NCBI GenBank assembly: GCA_029261195.1
Contig: JAJDBU010000038.1
Coordinates: 1 to 55,191 of the forward strand
Reading direction: 5' to 3'
Length of the DNA: 55,191 nucleotides
Source of the DNA: Nitrospirota bacterium
GTDB taxonomy: Bacteria; Nitrospirota; Nitrospiria; SBBL01; JAADHI01
Within the stretch, counting starts at the first letter, position 1; each line of letters begins with the position of its first letter. This document shows positions 42,663 to 51,104 of the stretch, in pieces. The notes beneath the pieces were generated by a model. That model was not told where the DNA came from and searched no databases. It was given only the letters and a program-made list of their open reading frames with translations. Both the position numbers and the translations under genes were made by a program.

Positions 42663-44072
42663 TCAAACTGATGCATCATTTTTAATTTCGGCTTCCAGAC
42701 GGCGCAGCTTTTCATCTCCCTCCAAAAGGCGTCGGGTGATGGCCTTGACGAAGAGGCTTAACCATTCGGTGCGATGCAATTCACCTTCCAACTCCTCCCG
42801 TGTGACCACGATCAAGGAAACCGCTGTGCTCGTCGTAACCGTAGCCGTTCGCATCTGTGATCCAAAAATCGCTGTTTCTCCGAAAACCTCTCCTTCACCG
42901 AGTTGGCAGATCCACTGAGGTTTATGATCGACATTTTTGTGAACCTCGCAGGTTCCGTTTAGGATAATGTAAGCGGCGTTGGCCTTCCGTCCTTCTTGTA
43001 CAATGACGCAGCCCTTGGGGAGGTGTTTCGTCTCAAACCACCCGCCTCCCCGCAGAAAGTCCTCAATCTCATTCATTAGGGCATCGACAGTCGGGTAACG
43101 GGATGCCTGGTCCGAACTTAATGCACGCATTGCAATACGACATAATCCCGGAGGGAGTTTTCGATCTTTCACGACGACCTGCGGCCCTTGAATGTCTCCT
43201 TGATCCGCCAGGGCCCTGATGTCCCGAACCGTCTTTCCAAGATAAGGGGCGCGTAAGGTCAACATAAAATAAAGCAAGCCGCCAAGACCAAAGATATCGG
43301 TTCGTTCGTTGATGTTTTCATTTTTGCTCCGGGCTTGTTCAGGAGCCATGTAGGCGGGCGTACCGGATAATGAACTCTTTCTTCCTTGTAAGCGGGTATT
43401 GTCGGTCTCTTCAGCTACACCTTCACCTGCTTTAATTGATTGATTTTCTTTGATTAAATGAGCAATGCCCCAATCCACCACATAGACCTGCCCATGGGTC
43501 CCGACCATGACGTTGCTGGGCTTAAGGTCACAATGCACCACGCCCCGACTATGCGCAAAGGAAATGGCATCACATATTTTTAAGAAGATGTTCAACCAGT
43601 GCCTCATGTTTTTCCCAATCACACTTTCGGGATCTTCTGCCTTCAATGCATCGCATAAGGTTTTACCCTCCACCAGCTTCATGGTAAAACGCTTAGGCCT
43701 GCCGTCATCATCCATTTCGATGTCATGAACCGGGATGATGTTTGGATGATCCAAACTCGCCATGATTTTGGCTTCTTCAAAGAAGCGGTCTCGATTGTAC
43801 TGAGGGGTGTCTGGCTTCAACTCCTTTCTGGCAATCTGACGATGTAACAATTTATCACGCACCTTACAGACCGTACTTGTCCCGCCTTGCCCAAGGACTT
43901 CCTTCTCCTCAAAGCGGGAAGAAGCGGTCATTTTCACGGAGTTCTCCCGAACTTGGCTTGGGATGTGAATGGTTTGATCGAGATCCTCTGGAAGGTCGTA
44001 AGCGAGCGAAGTGTCCGTGTTTTTCTTCTTAGCCGCTATGGTCCCTACAATAGGCTTAGGGGGTGTTCTCAA
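42663..44072 (-). CDS. Ser/Thr protein kinase with C-terminal cyclic-nucleotide-binding domain
   Basis: 469-residue cytosolic kinase, no membrane anchor. The kinase domain (about 55-330) has P loop GQGGTSTV, the Lys in IARKEL, HCDLKPSN near 179 (Cys replaces the usual Arg), DWG near 197 instead of DFG, and GTPAYMAPEQ. The C-terminal cNMP domain (about 345-455) keeps the phosphate-binding cassette FGETAIFGSQMRTATV, with Glu and Arg that bind the cyclic nucleotide. Being close to a CHASE2 cyclase it is a candidate effector. The start is TTG directly after the ridA stop (TTAATTG), so translation is probably coupled to ridA. Confidence 0.93.
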   Translation of the reverse strand: MRTPPKPIVGTIAAKKKNTDTSLAYDLPEDLDQTIHIPSQVRENSVKMTASSRFEEKEVLGQGGTSTVCKVRDKLLHRQIARKELKPDTPQYNRDRFFEEAKIMASLDHPNIIPVHDIEMDDDGRPKRFTMKLVEGKTLCDALKAEDPESVIGKNMRHWLNIFLKICDAISFAHSRGVVHCDLKPSNVMVGTHGQVYVVDWGIAHLIKENQSIKAGEGVAEETDNTRLQGRKSSLSGTPAYMAPEQARSKNENINERTDIFGLGGLLYFMLTLRAPYLGKTVRDIRALADQGDIQGPQVVVKDRKLPPGLCRIAMRALSSDQASRYPTVDALMNEIEDFLRGGGWFETKHLPKGCVIVQEGRKANAAYIILNGTCEVHKNVDHKPQWICQLGEGEVFGETAIFGSQMRTATVTTSTAVSLIVVTREELEGELHRTEWLSLFVKAITRRLLEGDEKLRRLEAEIKNDASV

Positions 44073-44537
44073 TTAATAAGCCCTCACTTCAACAATCATC
44101 TCTAGTTCGACAGGGGCATCAAGCGGCAAAGAAGTCACCCCCAGCGCCAGGCGGGCATGGCGACCAGGATCTCCAAAAATTTCAACAAGCAGATCGGAAG
44201 CGCCGTTGGCGACAAGCGCTTGTTGGGTAAAGCTTGGAGACGAGGCAACATAAACCGCAATCCGGACGACCTTTGTCATCTCATCCAGCGAACCCGTTTC
44301 GGCTTTGATGACGGCAAGACCGTTTAGCAAGGCAATACGGGCTGCTTCAACAGCCTGCTCAAGCGTCAGGGCTTCTCCGATTTTTCCGCTTGAGAGCAAC
44401 TGCCCCTCAACAAAAGGAAGTATTCCGGAGAGAAACAGGAGGGTCCCAGTCCGGACGACCGGCACATAAGAGGCCACCGGTTTCGGCGCTTGAGGAAGCT
44501 TAAGTCCGAGTTGTTCTAATTTTTTTTCATAATCCAT
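44073..44537 (-). CDS. RidA family protein
   Basis: 154-residue RidA/YjgF-family protein. GTLLFLSGILPFVEGQL, EAARIALLNGLAVIKAETGSLDEMTKVVRIAVYVASSPSFTQQ and the closing VELEMIVEVRAY are typical. It is of the longer subgroup, and the classical arginine that binds imines lies near PGRHARLALGV. True RidA proteins hydrolyse reactive enamines/imines. It lies between deoB and the kinase gene, with the kinase TTG starting one base later. Confidence 0.92.
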   Translation of the reverse strand: MDYEKKLEQLGLKLPQAPKPVASYVPVVRTGTLLFLSGILPFVEGQLLSSGKIGEALTLEQAVEAARIALLNGLAVIKAETGSLDEMTKVVRIAVYVASSPSFTQQALVANGASDLLVEIFGDPGRHARLALGVTSLPLDAPVELEMIVEVRAY

Positions 44538-44541
44538 CGTT

Positions 44542-45729
44542 TTAAACCATCAAAGGTAAAAAGCTTTCTCCAACAGAAAGCGGTGGGACTTGAAAAATCT
44601 CAGCGATCGTTTGACCCAGATCGGAGAAACTTGCCCGGTCACCCAGCTTGATCCCCACATCACTTCCCTTGCGATAGACCAGGAGAGGGACGTATTCCCG
44701 GGTATGATCCGTTCCGGGGAAAAGGGGATCGTTGCCATGATCGGCTGTGATCATCAGTCTATCCCCTTTTTCCATCTTTGAAATAAAAGAGGGAAGCCAT
44801 TGATCAAAGCGCTTCAGGGCTTCGGCATAGCCCGCCGGATCATTTCGATGACCGTAAAGCATATCAAAATCAACAAGGTTCGTGAAGATCAAGCCCCGGT
44901 CTATTTGATCTAAAGAACGAAGCGTCTGCTCCATGCCGTCTTCGTTATTTCGGGTATGGATTGCACTCGATAGACCCCGACCGGAAAAGATGTCGTCAAT
45001 CTTGCCGATCCCTAGCACTGGAATACCTTTCTGAACAAGCCGGTCCAGAAGCGTTTCAGATGTCGGCGGCAAACAGAAGTCCCTGCGTCGTTCGGTTCGT
45101 ACGAAATCTCCGCTTTCTCCGGTAAAGGGGCGTGCGATGACTCTCGCCAATTGATGCGGTGGTTTCAGCAAATTTCTTGCTATTTCACAAAGTGCATAGA
45201 GTTCAGTCGGGTTGATGAGCCATTCGTGGGCAGCGATTTGAAAAACGGAATCGGCAGAGGTATAGACAATCGGTGATCCCGATTCCAGATGCTGGCGACC
45301 TAGGTCTTGAATGATTTTTGTTCCGGAGGCCACGCAGTTTCCCAAGACCTTCCGTCCGATTTTTTCCTCAAACGGACGAATGACTTCGGGTGGAAAGCCG
45401 TTTGCGTAGGTCGGAAACGGTTCCTCTGTGATGAGTCCCATCATTTCCCAATGTCCGATGAGCGTGTCTTTTCCGGAGGAGGACTCAGCCATCCGAGCGA
45501 AGGATGCGATAGGACGGGCATGCGCTGGAATCCCTCGAAAATGCCCGAGATGCCCCAAACCACATTGCGCCAAATGCGGCAGCTCAAGACCATCGACTGC
45601 CTCCGCAAGATGCCCAAGCGTATTGCTGCCGACATCTCCATATTTTTGTGCATCAGGGAGCGCTCCGATGCCAAGGCCGTCAAGGACGATGACGATTACC
45701 CTGCTTCTTTTCGGATGCAACTGGGGCAT
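44542..45729 (-). CDS. deoB: Phosphopentomutase
   Basis: 395-residue alkaline-phosphatase-fold enzyme that interconverts ribose 1- and 5-phosphate in nucleoside salvage. The metal-binding VIVLDGLGIGALPDA at the start, GSNTLGHLAE (near 35) and the second metal site DRLMITADHGNDPLFPGTDHTREYVPLLVY near 320 are present. It overlaps the end of mltG by 34 bp; its ATG has AAGAG upstream. Confidence 0.96.
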   Translation of the reverse strand: MPQLHPKRSRVIVIVLDGLGIGALPDAQKYGDVGSNTLGHLAEAVDGLELPHLAQCGLGHLGHFRGIPAHARPIASFARMAESSSGKDTLIGHWEMMGLITEEPFPTYANGFPPEVIRPFEEKIGRKVLGNCVASGTKIIQDLGRQHLESGSPIVYTSADSVFQIAAHEWLINPTELYALCEIARNLLKPPHQLARVIARPFTGESGDFVRTERRRDFCLPPTSETLLDRLVQKGIPVLGIGKIDDIFSGRGLSSAIHTRNNEDGMEQTLRSLDQIDRGLIFTNLVDFDMLYGHRNDPAGYAEALKRFDQWLPSFISKMEKGDRLMITADHGNDPLFPGTDHTREYVPLLVYRKGSDVGIKLGDRASFSDLGQTIAEIFQVPPLSVGESFLPLMV

Positions 45730-46745
45730 GCGCTCTTGCCTTTTTTACCCAATTGAAACTTTCGGACGGCGGCGTTGTGTTCTTTCAGGGTAAGAGAAAA
45801 GTAGTGGGTGCCGTTTTTTTTAGAAACAAAATAAAGATAGTCCACATCGGCCGGATAAAGGGCGGCATGGATGGCCTCTTTTCCGGGACTCGCAATCGGG
45901 CCGGGCGGAAGCCCTTTTACACGATAGGTATTGTAGGGCGAGGCGTGTTTTAAATCTTTTCGTGTCAGATTACCGTTGAAATTTTTCAGTGAAAAAATAA
46001 CGGTCGGGTCGCTCTGCAAGCGCATCTTTTTTTTGAGTCGATTGTGAAAGACCGCAGAAACAATCGTTCTTTCTTCCGGAACGGCGGTCTCTTTTTCGAT
46101 AATTGAAGCCAGCGTGACGACCTCCCGCTGCGTCATGCCAATGCGGTCCGCCTGTTTTTTATAAGCATCATCGTAGACCAACTTAAATTGGGACGCGATC
46201 CGGACAACGATTTGATCGGGAGGGATCTGTTTTGTAAAGCGGTAGGTCTCCGGGAAAAGAAAGCCTTCGAGGCTGTCCCCGTCAAACCCCAGGGCCTGAA
46301 TGATTTGGGGGTTACGGCCTATCTGCTGAAAAATCTCAGCCTCGACCAGACCGGCACGCTCCAGTATTTCAGCAATTTCCTTTAGGGACTTACCCTCTGG
46401 AATGACAACCCGGTATTGGAGAACCTCTCCCTTCACCAGGGTGTCGAGCAAGAGCTCCGGAGTCATTGCACGGTGGAGACGGTATTCTCCCGGTTTGATT
46501 TTTGTCTCTTGCCGGGTCAATTTCCCGAAAAGACGAAAGGAGAATTCACTTGTGACCAGTCCTTCGTCAACCAGAAGCTTGGTCACTTCGCGAAATGAGG
46601 CACCCTCTTTTATTTCGATGACTCGGTCACTCGCGTCTGAGGAAGGTGAATGCTTTAAAAATTGACGGGCCTGAAAAAGGCTGACGCCGATAACAAGGAA
46701 AAAACCTACAAAGGAAATGAGGGTGATTTTTTTGAACATCATCAC
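45696..46745 (-). CDS. mltG: Endolytic murein transglycosylase MltG
   Basis: 349-residue inner-membrane protein with one N-terminal helix (about 8-26) and a periplasmic YceG domain. The catalytic Glu is in ASIIEKETAVPEER near residue 217. FLFPETYRF, HNRLKKKMRLQSDPTVIFSL and YNTYRVKGLPPGPIASPG are conserved. It cuts nascent peptidoglycan glycan strands. The GTG-ATG-ATG start region has AGGGAG upstream, and a perfect TATAAT lies about 25 bp before it, without a good -35. Confidence 0.96.
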   Translation of the reverse strand: MMMFKKITLISFVGFFLVIGVSLFQARQFLKHSPSSDASDRVIEIKEGASFREVTKLLVDEGLVTSEFSFRLFGKLTRQETKIKPGEYRLHRAMTPELLLDTLVKGEVLQYRVVIPEGKSLKEIAEILERAGLVEAEIFQQIGRNPQIIQALGFDGDSLEGFLFPETYRFTKQIPPDQIVVRIASQFKLVYDDAYKKQADRIGMTQREVVTLASIIEKETAVPEERTIVSAVFHNRLKKKMRLQSDPTVIFSLKNFNGNLTRKDLKHASPYNTYRVKGLPPGPIASPGKEAIHAALYPADVDYLYFVSKKNGTHYFSLTLKEHNAAVRKFQLGKKGKSACPSCIRKEAG

Positions 46746-46817
46746 TCCCTGAAATTGGATTATATTGTCGTCAGGTTCCCTCCCTTAAAATCAAAGAGAG
46801 GAGGAGGGCGACACTCC

Positions 46818-47183
46818 TTAAGAAGATGCCCTTGATTCAGATGACGCAGAAGATGGACTTGCTTTATTTTCGCCGTCACGACTCTCCCACTGTTGAAACC
46901 GACCGGACAGCTCATGCAGCTCTTTTTCCAGGCGATTGAAGTCGTCTTTCGTCGGCAGGGAAACTTTGGTGACAACCCGACTGCAAAGATCAGCCGCTTT
47001 TTGAGACATCTGCTCCTTACGGTTCTCACAGCGATTTTCGATAGATTCAAAAAATTCTTTAACGCGGCGTGCTTCGTTGCTCTGGTTCTCTTCCCCTTGC
47101 GTTGCAAGTTCGTCAACAAGCTCCTTTACCCGACCGGAGAGACCCAAGCCCATGAAGGCCGCTTTTTTTATGACGCTAAACAT
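46818..47183 (-). CDS. Phasin-like coiled-coil protein
   Basis: 121-residue small helical protein: an amphipathic N-terminus (FSVIKKAAFMGLGLSGRVKELVDELATQGEENQ), a long charged helix to about 100 and a Ser/Ala-rich tail. This organisation resembles PhaF/phasin-type polyhydroxyalkanoate granule proteins, but many short coiled-coil proteins look alike. No PHA synthase is nearby. It lies between alaS and mltG, 44 bp after alaS. Confidence 0.6.
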   Translation of the reverse strand: MFSVIKKAAFMGLGLSGRVKELVDELATQGEENQSNEARRVKEFFESIENRCENRKEQMSQKAADLCSRVVTKVSLPTKDDFNRLEKELHELSGRFQQWESRDGENKASPSSASSESRASS

Positions 47184-47226
47184 ATCAACACCTCTTTAAG
47201 GACTCTGGACCAGGAACAGGCATGCC

Positions 47227-49869
47227 TCAGGACATGCCTCGAATGATTTCAAGCGATTGGGCCAATGCCGCATCCAGTTTGTCGGTCCGTTTTCCTCCGG
47301 CTTGCGCCATTTCCGGTTTGCCGCCACCGCTTCCATCGACTAAGGCCGCGAGCGCCTTTGCAATTTTTCCGGCCTGATAACGGGCGGTCCAATCGGGAGT
47401 CACCATGACGACAATCGATACCTTCTCCTCATCGGGAGAGGCGGCCCCCACGATGATAATACCAGATTGCAGCAAATCGCGTAAATGATCGGCTCGAGCA
47501 CGGATGATCTTGATGTCCGCAGGCGGAATTTTTTCCTTAAGCAATGAAAGATCTCCGATTTTCTGAACACCGGAGAGGGGATCTTTGGCGCCACCACTCT
47601 GCGCCTTGCGAAGGTCCGCGATCTCCTGCTCCTTTTTCTGCAAAACTTCCAGGAGGCGCTCGGTTTTCTGAGGCAATTCATCGGGGCGGCTCTTTAGCTG
47701 GACGGCGACCTTTTGTAAACAGTGTTCCTGAGTTTTCATCCACGCGTAGGCAGCGCGTCCGGTCAGGGCTTCAATCCGCCTTATCCCGGCGGCAACGCTG
47801 CTCTCTTTCACAATCTTAAAGAGACCGATTTCTCCGACCCCCCGGCAATGGGTGCCGCCGCACAACTCGCTGCTGAAATCACCCACCGAGACCACCCGGA
47901 CTTCATCGCCATATTTTTCCCCGAAGAGGGCCATCGCGCCCGTATCGACCGCTTCTTTCATGCCCATGATGTTGGTTTCGACCGCCGTTCCCTTAATAAT
48001 CCGTCGGTTGACCTCGGCCTCGATTCTGTCAATCTCATGGGAATTTAAGGCTGCAAAATGCTGAAAATCGAAACGGAGGCGATCGGGGGAAACGAAGGAG
48101 CCGGCCTGTTTGACATGGTCTCCAAGAATTTCCCTCAGCGTGGCGTGAAGCAGGTGAGTTCCGGTGTGGTTCCGTGCCGTGTCATGGCGGCTTGCTTGTT
48201 CGACAAGCGCCCGGTAGACCTGGCCGACTTCAATTCTACCTTGCTTCACCTTTCCGTGATGGAGGCTGAGCTCACCCGATGCTTTACTCGTACGATCAAT
48301 CTGAACAAGCGCTGACTTTGAAGAAAGACTTCCCTTATCTCCGGCCTGCCCCCCCGATTCGGCATAAAAGGGGGTAGTTTTGATTAGGAGCGCAATCTCA
48401 TCCCCTGCCTCAGCCGATGAGACCAATTCGTCTTCTTTGATAATCGCCAGCAGAGGCGTTTCCGACTCAAGCTGTGTGTAGCCGACAAAGTCGCTTTTTC
48501 CATGACGGTCGAGCAAGGTCTTATAAATCGTATTACTTTTAGAGGTCGAGACCTTCTGCTCAGCCCCGACCCAGGAGCGTCTGGCCCGTTCTTTTTGTGC
48601 GGTCATTGCCGCGCTGAAACCCAAGAGATCGAGTTTTAAGCCGCTCTCAATCGCAATCTCTTCGCTCAGATCAATCGGAAAACCATAGGTGTCATACAGG
48701 GTAAAAAGTGAGGCCCCCGGAATGCTTTCCTCTCCCTTTTTTTTGAGCCCTGTGATGATCTCTTCAAGAAGCTGCACGCCCTGATTAAGCGTATGGATAA
48801 AGCGCTCTTCCTCCCCCAGAATCATTCGTTTGATCTGAGCCTCTTGTTGCTTCAATTCTGGATAAGGGCCGGACATTTGCTCAATCAGCGTTTGGGTGAG
48901 GCCATGCAGAAAGGGTTCGTAAAAACCGAACTGTCGTCCAAAGCGAGCAGCCCGGCGAAGAATGCGTCGAAAAACATAACCTCGACCTTCATTCGCAGGA
49001 ACGACCCCGTCAGCGGCAAGAAAAGTCAGAGCGCGGAGATGATCGGCAATGACCCGACCCGGCATGGCGGCAAGCACCTCCTCCTCCGAACGATTTGATT
49101 CTAAGGCAATAGCCTGAAAGAGTGGGCGAAAGAGGTCTGTTTCGTAGTTACTGAAGACGCCCTGGCAAACCGCCGTAATTCGCTCCAGCCCCATTCCCGT
49201 GTCGATACTCGGTTTGGGTAAAGGACTCAATTTCCCGGACAGATCCCGGCTATACTGCATAAAAACAAGGTTCCAGATTTCAAGATAGCGATCACATTCA
49301 CAGCGCCCAATCCCGGGACAATCGGCATGGACGGCTTCGCCCTGGTCAAACATAATTTCCGAGCAGGGGCCGCATGGCCCGACATCCCCCATTTGCCAGA
49401 AATTGTCCTTCTCTCCCAGTCGGATAACCCTCCTGGCAGGCACAATTTTTTCCCAAAGGGCTGCGGCCTCATCATCGTCCTTGTAAACGGTAATAAAGAG
49501 TTTGGAGGGAGGGAGTTGATAGGTCTTTGTCAGCAGATCCCATGCGAAACGGATGGCCTCTTCCTTAAAGTAGTCGCCGAAGGAAAAATTGCCAAGCATC
49601 TCAAAAAAAGTATGATGGCGTGCAGTTTGGCCGACATTATCAAGATCGTTGTGTTTTCCCCCCGCCCGAACACACTTTTGAGATGAAACCGCCCGCTGGT
49701 AAGGTCGAAGCTCTTCTCCTAAAAAAGTCGATTTAAACTGGACCATTCCCGCGTTGGTAAAAAGGAGGCTCGGGTCGCCAGCCGGGATGAGGGATGCACT
49801 TGCCACCTCGGCATGGCTTCGCTCCGAAAAAAATCGAATAAACTCCGCCCGAATTTCTGATGAGGTCAT
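47227..49869 (-). CDS. alaS: Alanyl-tRNA synthetase
   Basis: About 880 residues from ATG 49869 (TTG 49872 directly before it is possible). Class II aminoacylation core with MVQFKSTFLGEE, HHTFFEMLGNFSFGDYFK and GRGYVFRRILRRAARFG. The editing domain has HTGTHLLH near 570 and CGGTHCRGVGEIG near 673, the zinc-binding residues for deacylating Ser-tRNA(Ala). The C-terminal C-Ala domain has VDGSGGGKPEMAQAGG. A candidate promoter is at 49911-49940. Confidence 0.98.
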   Translation of the reverse strand: MTSSEIRAEFIRFFSERSHAEVASASLIPAGDPSLLFTNAGMVQFKSTFLGEELRPYQRAVSSQKCVRAGGKHNDLDNVGQTARHHTFFEMLGNFSFGDYFKEEAIRFAWDLLTKTYQLPPSKLFITVYKDDDEAAALWEKIVPARRVIRLGEKDNFWQMGDVGPCGPCSEIMFDQGEAVHADCPGIGRCECDRYLEIWNLVFMQYSRDLSGKLSPLPKPSIDTGMGLERITAVCQGVFSNYETDLFRPLFQAIALESNRSEEEVLAAMPGRVIADHLRALTFLAADGVVPANEGRGYVFRRILRRAARFGRQFGFYEPFLHGLTQTLIEQMSGPYPELKQQEAQIKRMILGEEERFIHTLNQGVQLLEEIITGLKKKGEESIPGASLFTLYDTYGFPIDLSEEIAIESGLKLDLLGFSAAMTAQKERARRSWVGAEQKVSTSKSNTIYKTLLDRHGKSDFVGYTQLESETPLLAIIKEDELVSSAEAGDEIALLIKTTPFYAESGGQAGDKGSLSSKSALVQIDRTSKASGELSLHHGKVKQGRIEVGQVYRALVEQASRHDTARNHTGTHLLHATLREILGDHVKQAGSFVSPDRLRFDFQHFAALNSHEIDRIEAEVNRRIIKGTAVETNIMGMKEAVDTGAMALFGEKYGDEVRVVSVGDFSSELCGGTHCRGVGEIGLFKIVKESSVAAGIRRIEALTGRAAYAWMKTQEHCLQKVAVQLKSRPDELPQKTERLLEVLQKKEQEIADLRKAQSGGAKDPLSGVQKIGDLSLLKEKIPPADIKIIRARADHLRDLLQSGIIIVGAASPDEEKVSIVVMVTPDWTARYQAGKIAKALAALVDGSGGGKPEMAQAGGKRTDKLDAALAQSLEIIRGMS

Positions 49870-49910
49870 CAATATTCCATAAACCGCTAAAATCTGTAGA
49901 ATTCCGGCTT

Positions 49911-49940
49911 ATCTTATTCATTTCAGGGCCTATTTTGCAA
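49911..49940 (-). promoter_or_regulatory. Candidate alaS promoter
   Basis: On the minus strand, TTGCAA (49935-49940) and TAAGAT (49911-49916) with an 18-bp spacer, about 40 bp before the start. No T-box-like leader is visible. Confidence 0.35.
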
Positions 49941-50158
49941 GGCTGGCGGAGTTGACCGACATACCTCACAAGGTTCAAGATCGTCACAGGTGAGGGCGAT
50001 TTTTGAAACAGCGTCATTAATAATCCAAGTAGGAATGTAGACGAAAACAGTTATTCCCAGAGGGCGTTTTCAACTAGGCTCTGTCGATATTGATCTATGA
50101 GAGAATCTCCTGAATAAGGAGTTTGAAATAGAATTATCAGAAAATTTGCATCTTTTTA

Positions 50159-50187
50159 TTGAAGCGCTTATCTTCTCAGAGTATTTA
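50159..50187 (+). promoter_or_regulatory. Candidate purU promoter
   Basis: TTGAAG (50159-50164) and TATTTA (50182-50187) with a 17-bp spacer, 18 bp before the ATG. Confidence 0.4.
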
Positions 50188-50204
50188 AGGAACTTAGAGA
50201 GACC

Positions 50205-51080
50205 ATGACAAACAAGAGCCAGCGCACGCACTCCGCCATTCTGATGATTGCCTGTCCGGATCAAACTGGATTGATCGCCGCTGTGACCCACTTTATTCGT
50301 GAGAATGGAGGAAATATTATTCATCTGGAGCAATATGTGGATGGTGAATCGAGTCATTTTTTTATGCGCCTTGAATGGGACCTTCAGGGTTTTAATCTTC
50401 CGATGGATCAATTTGAAAAATGCTTTCAAGAATCGATTGCGGCACAGTTCGACATGAGTTATCAGCTTTATGCCTCTGATGAAAGACCCCGCCTGGCGAT
50501 TTTCGTTTCAAAATATTCCCACTGCTTGTTCGATATTTTGTCTCGCTATCAGGCGGGTGAATGGCAGGTTGATATTCCCTTAATCATCAGCAATCATCCG
50601 GACCTCGAAGTCGTCGCAAAGAATGTGGGAATCGACTTTTATCTTTTCAAAATCAACAAAGAAAATAAGAGAGAGCAGGAAGAGAAGCAGCTTCGCCTGT
50701 TAAAATCACACAAGATCGACTCGATTGTGCTTGCCCGTTACATGCAGATACTGAGCGATGATTTCGTTCGCCATTATCCCCAGCAAATTATCAATATCCA
50801 CCATTCCTTCCTTCCCGCCTTTTCGGGAGCGAAACCCTATAATGCAGCCTATGATCGAGGGGTTAAGATCATAGGGGCGACCAGCCACTATGTGACGGCG
50901 GAACTGGATGCCGGGCCGATTATTGAGCAGGATGTCGTTCGAGTCAGCCATACCGACACGGTTGAAGATTTCATTCGTAAAGGTCGTGATCTGGAAAAAG
51001 TCGTTCTTTCACGGGCGATCTGGCATCACATGAAGCGGAAAATTTTGGTTTTTAAAAATCGAACGATTGTGTTTGTGTGA
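50205..51080 (+). CDS. purU: Formyltetrahydrofolate deformylase
   Basis: 291 residues. Hydrolyses 10-formyltetrahydrofolate to formate and THF, controlling the C1 pool. An N-terminal ACT domain (about 6-85, AILMIACPDQTGLIAAVTHFIRENGGNI) is joined to a formyltransferase-fold hydrolase with VLARYMQILSD, INIHHSFLPAFSGAKPY near 199 (catalytic His) and GATSHYVTAELDAGPIIEQDV (catalytic Asp). It is 24 bp before the FAD oxidoreductase. Confidence 0.96.
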   Translation: MTNKSQRTHSAILMIACPDQTGLIAAVTHFIRENGGNIIHLEQYVDGESSHFFMRLEWDLQGFNLPMDQFEKCFQESIAAQFDMSYQLYASDERPRLAIFVSKYSHCLFDILSRYQAGEWQVDIPLIISNHPDLEVVAKNVGIDFYLFKINKENKREQEEKQLRLLKSHKIDSIVLARYMQILSDDFVRHYPQQIINIHHSFLPAFSGAKPYNAAYDRGVKIIGATSHYVTAELDAGPIIEQDVVRVSHTDTVEDFIRKGRDLEKVVLSRAIWHHMKRKILVFKNRTIVFV

Positions 51081-51104
51081 TCTCCGAACTTTAAGGAGAG
51101 ATGC

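Larger units (their letters stand above)
49873..50204. other. 332-bp divergent promoter region between alaS and purU
   Basis: Holds the alaS promoter candidate (49911-49940), a short hairpin CTCCT/AGGAG near 50107-50121 and the purU promoter candidate (50159-50187). No coding sequence or known RNA motif was seen. Confidence 0.5.

Noticed and set aside
49873-50204. T-box or other amino-acid leader before alaS
   Set aside because: No T-box sequence or terminator/antiterminator pair is seen, and the host appears Gram-negative.
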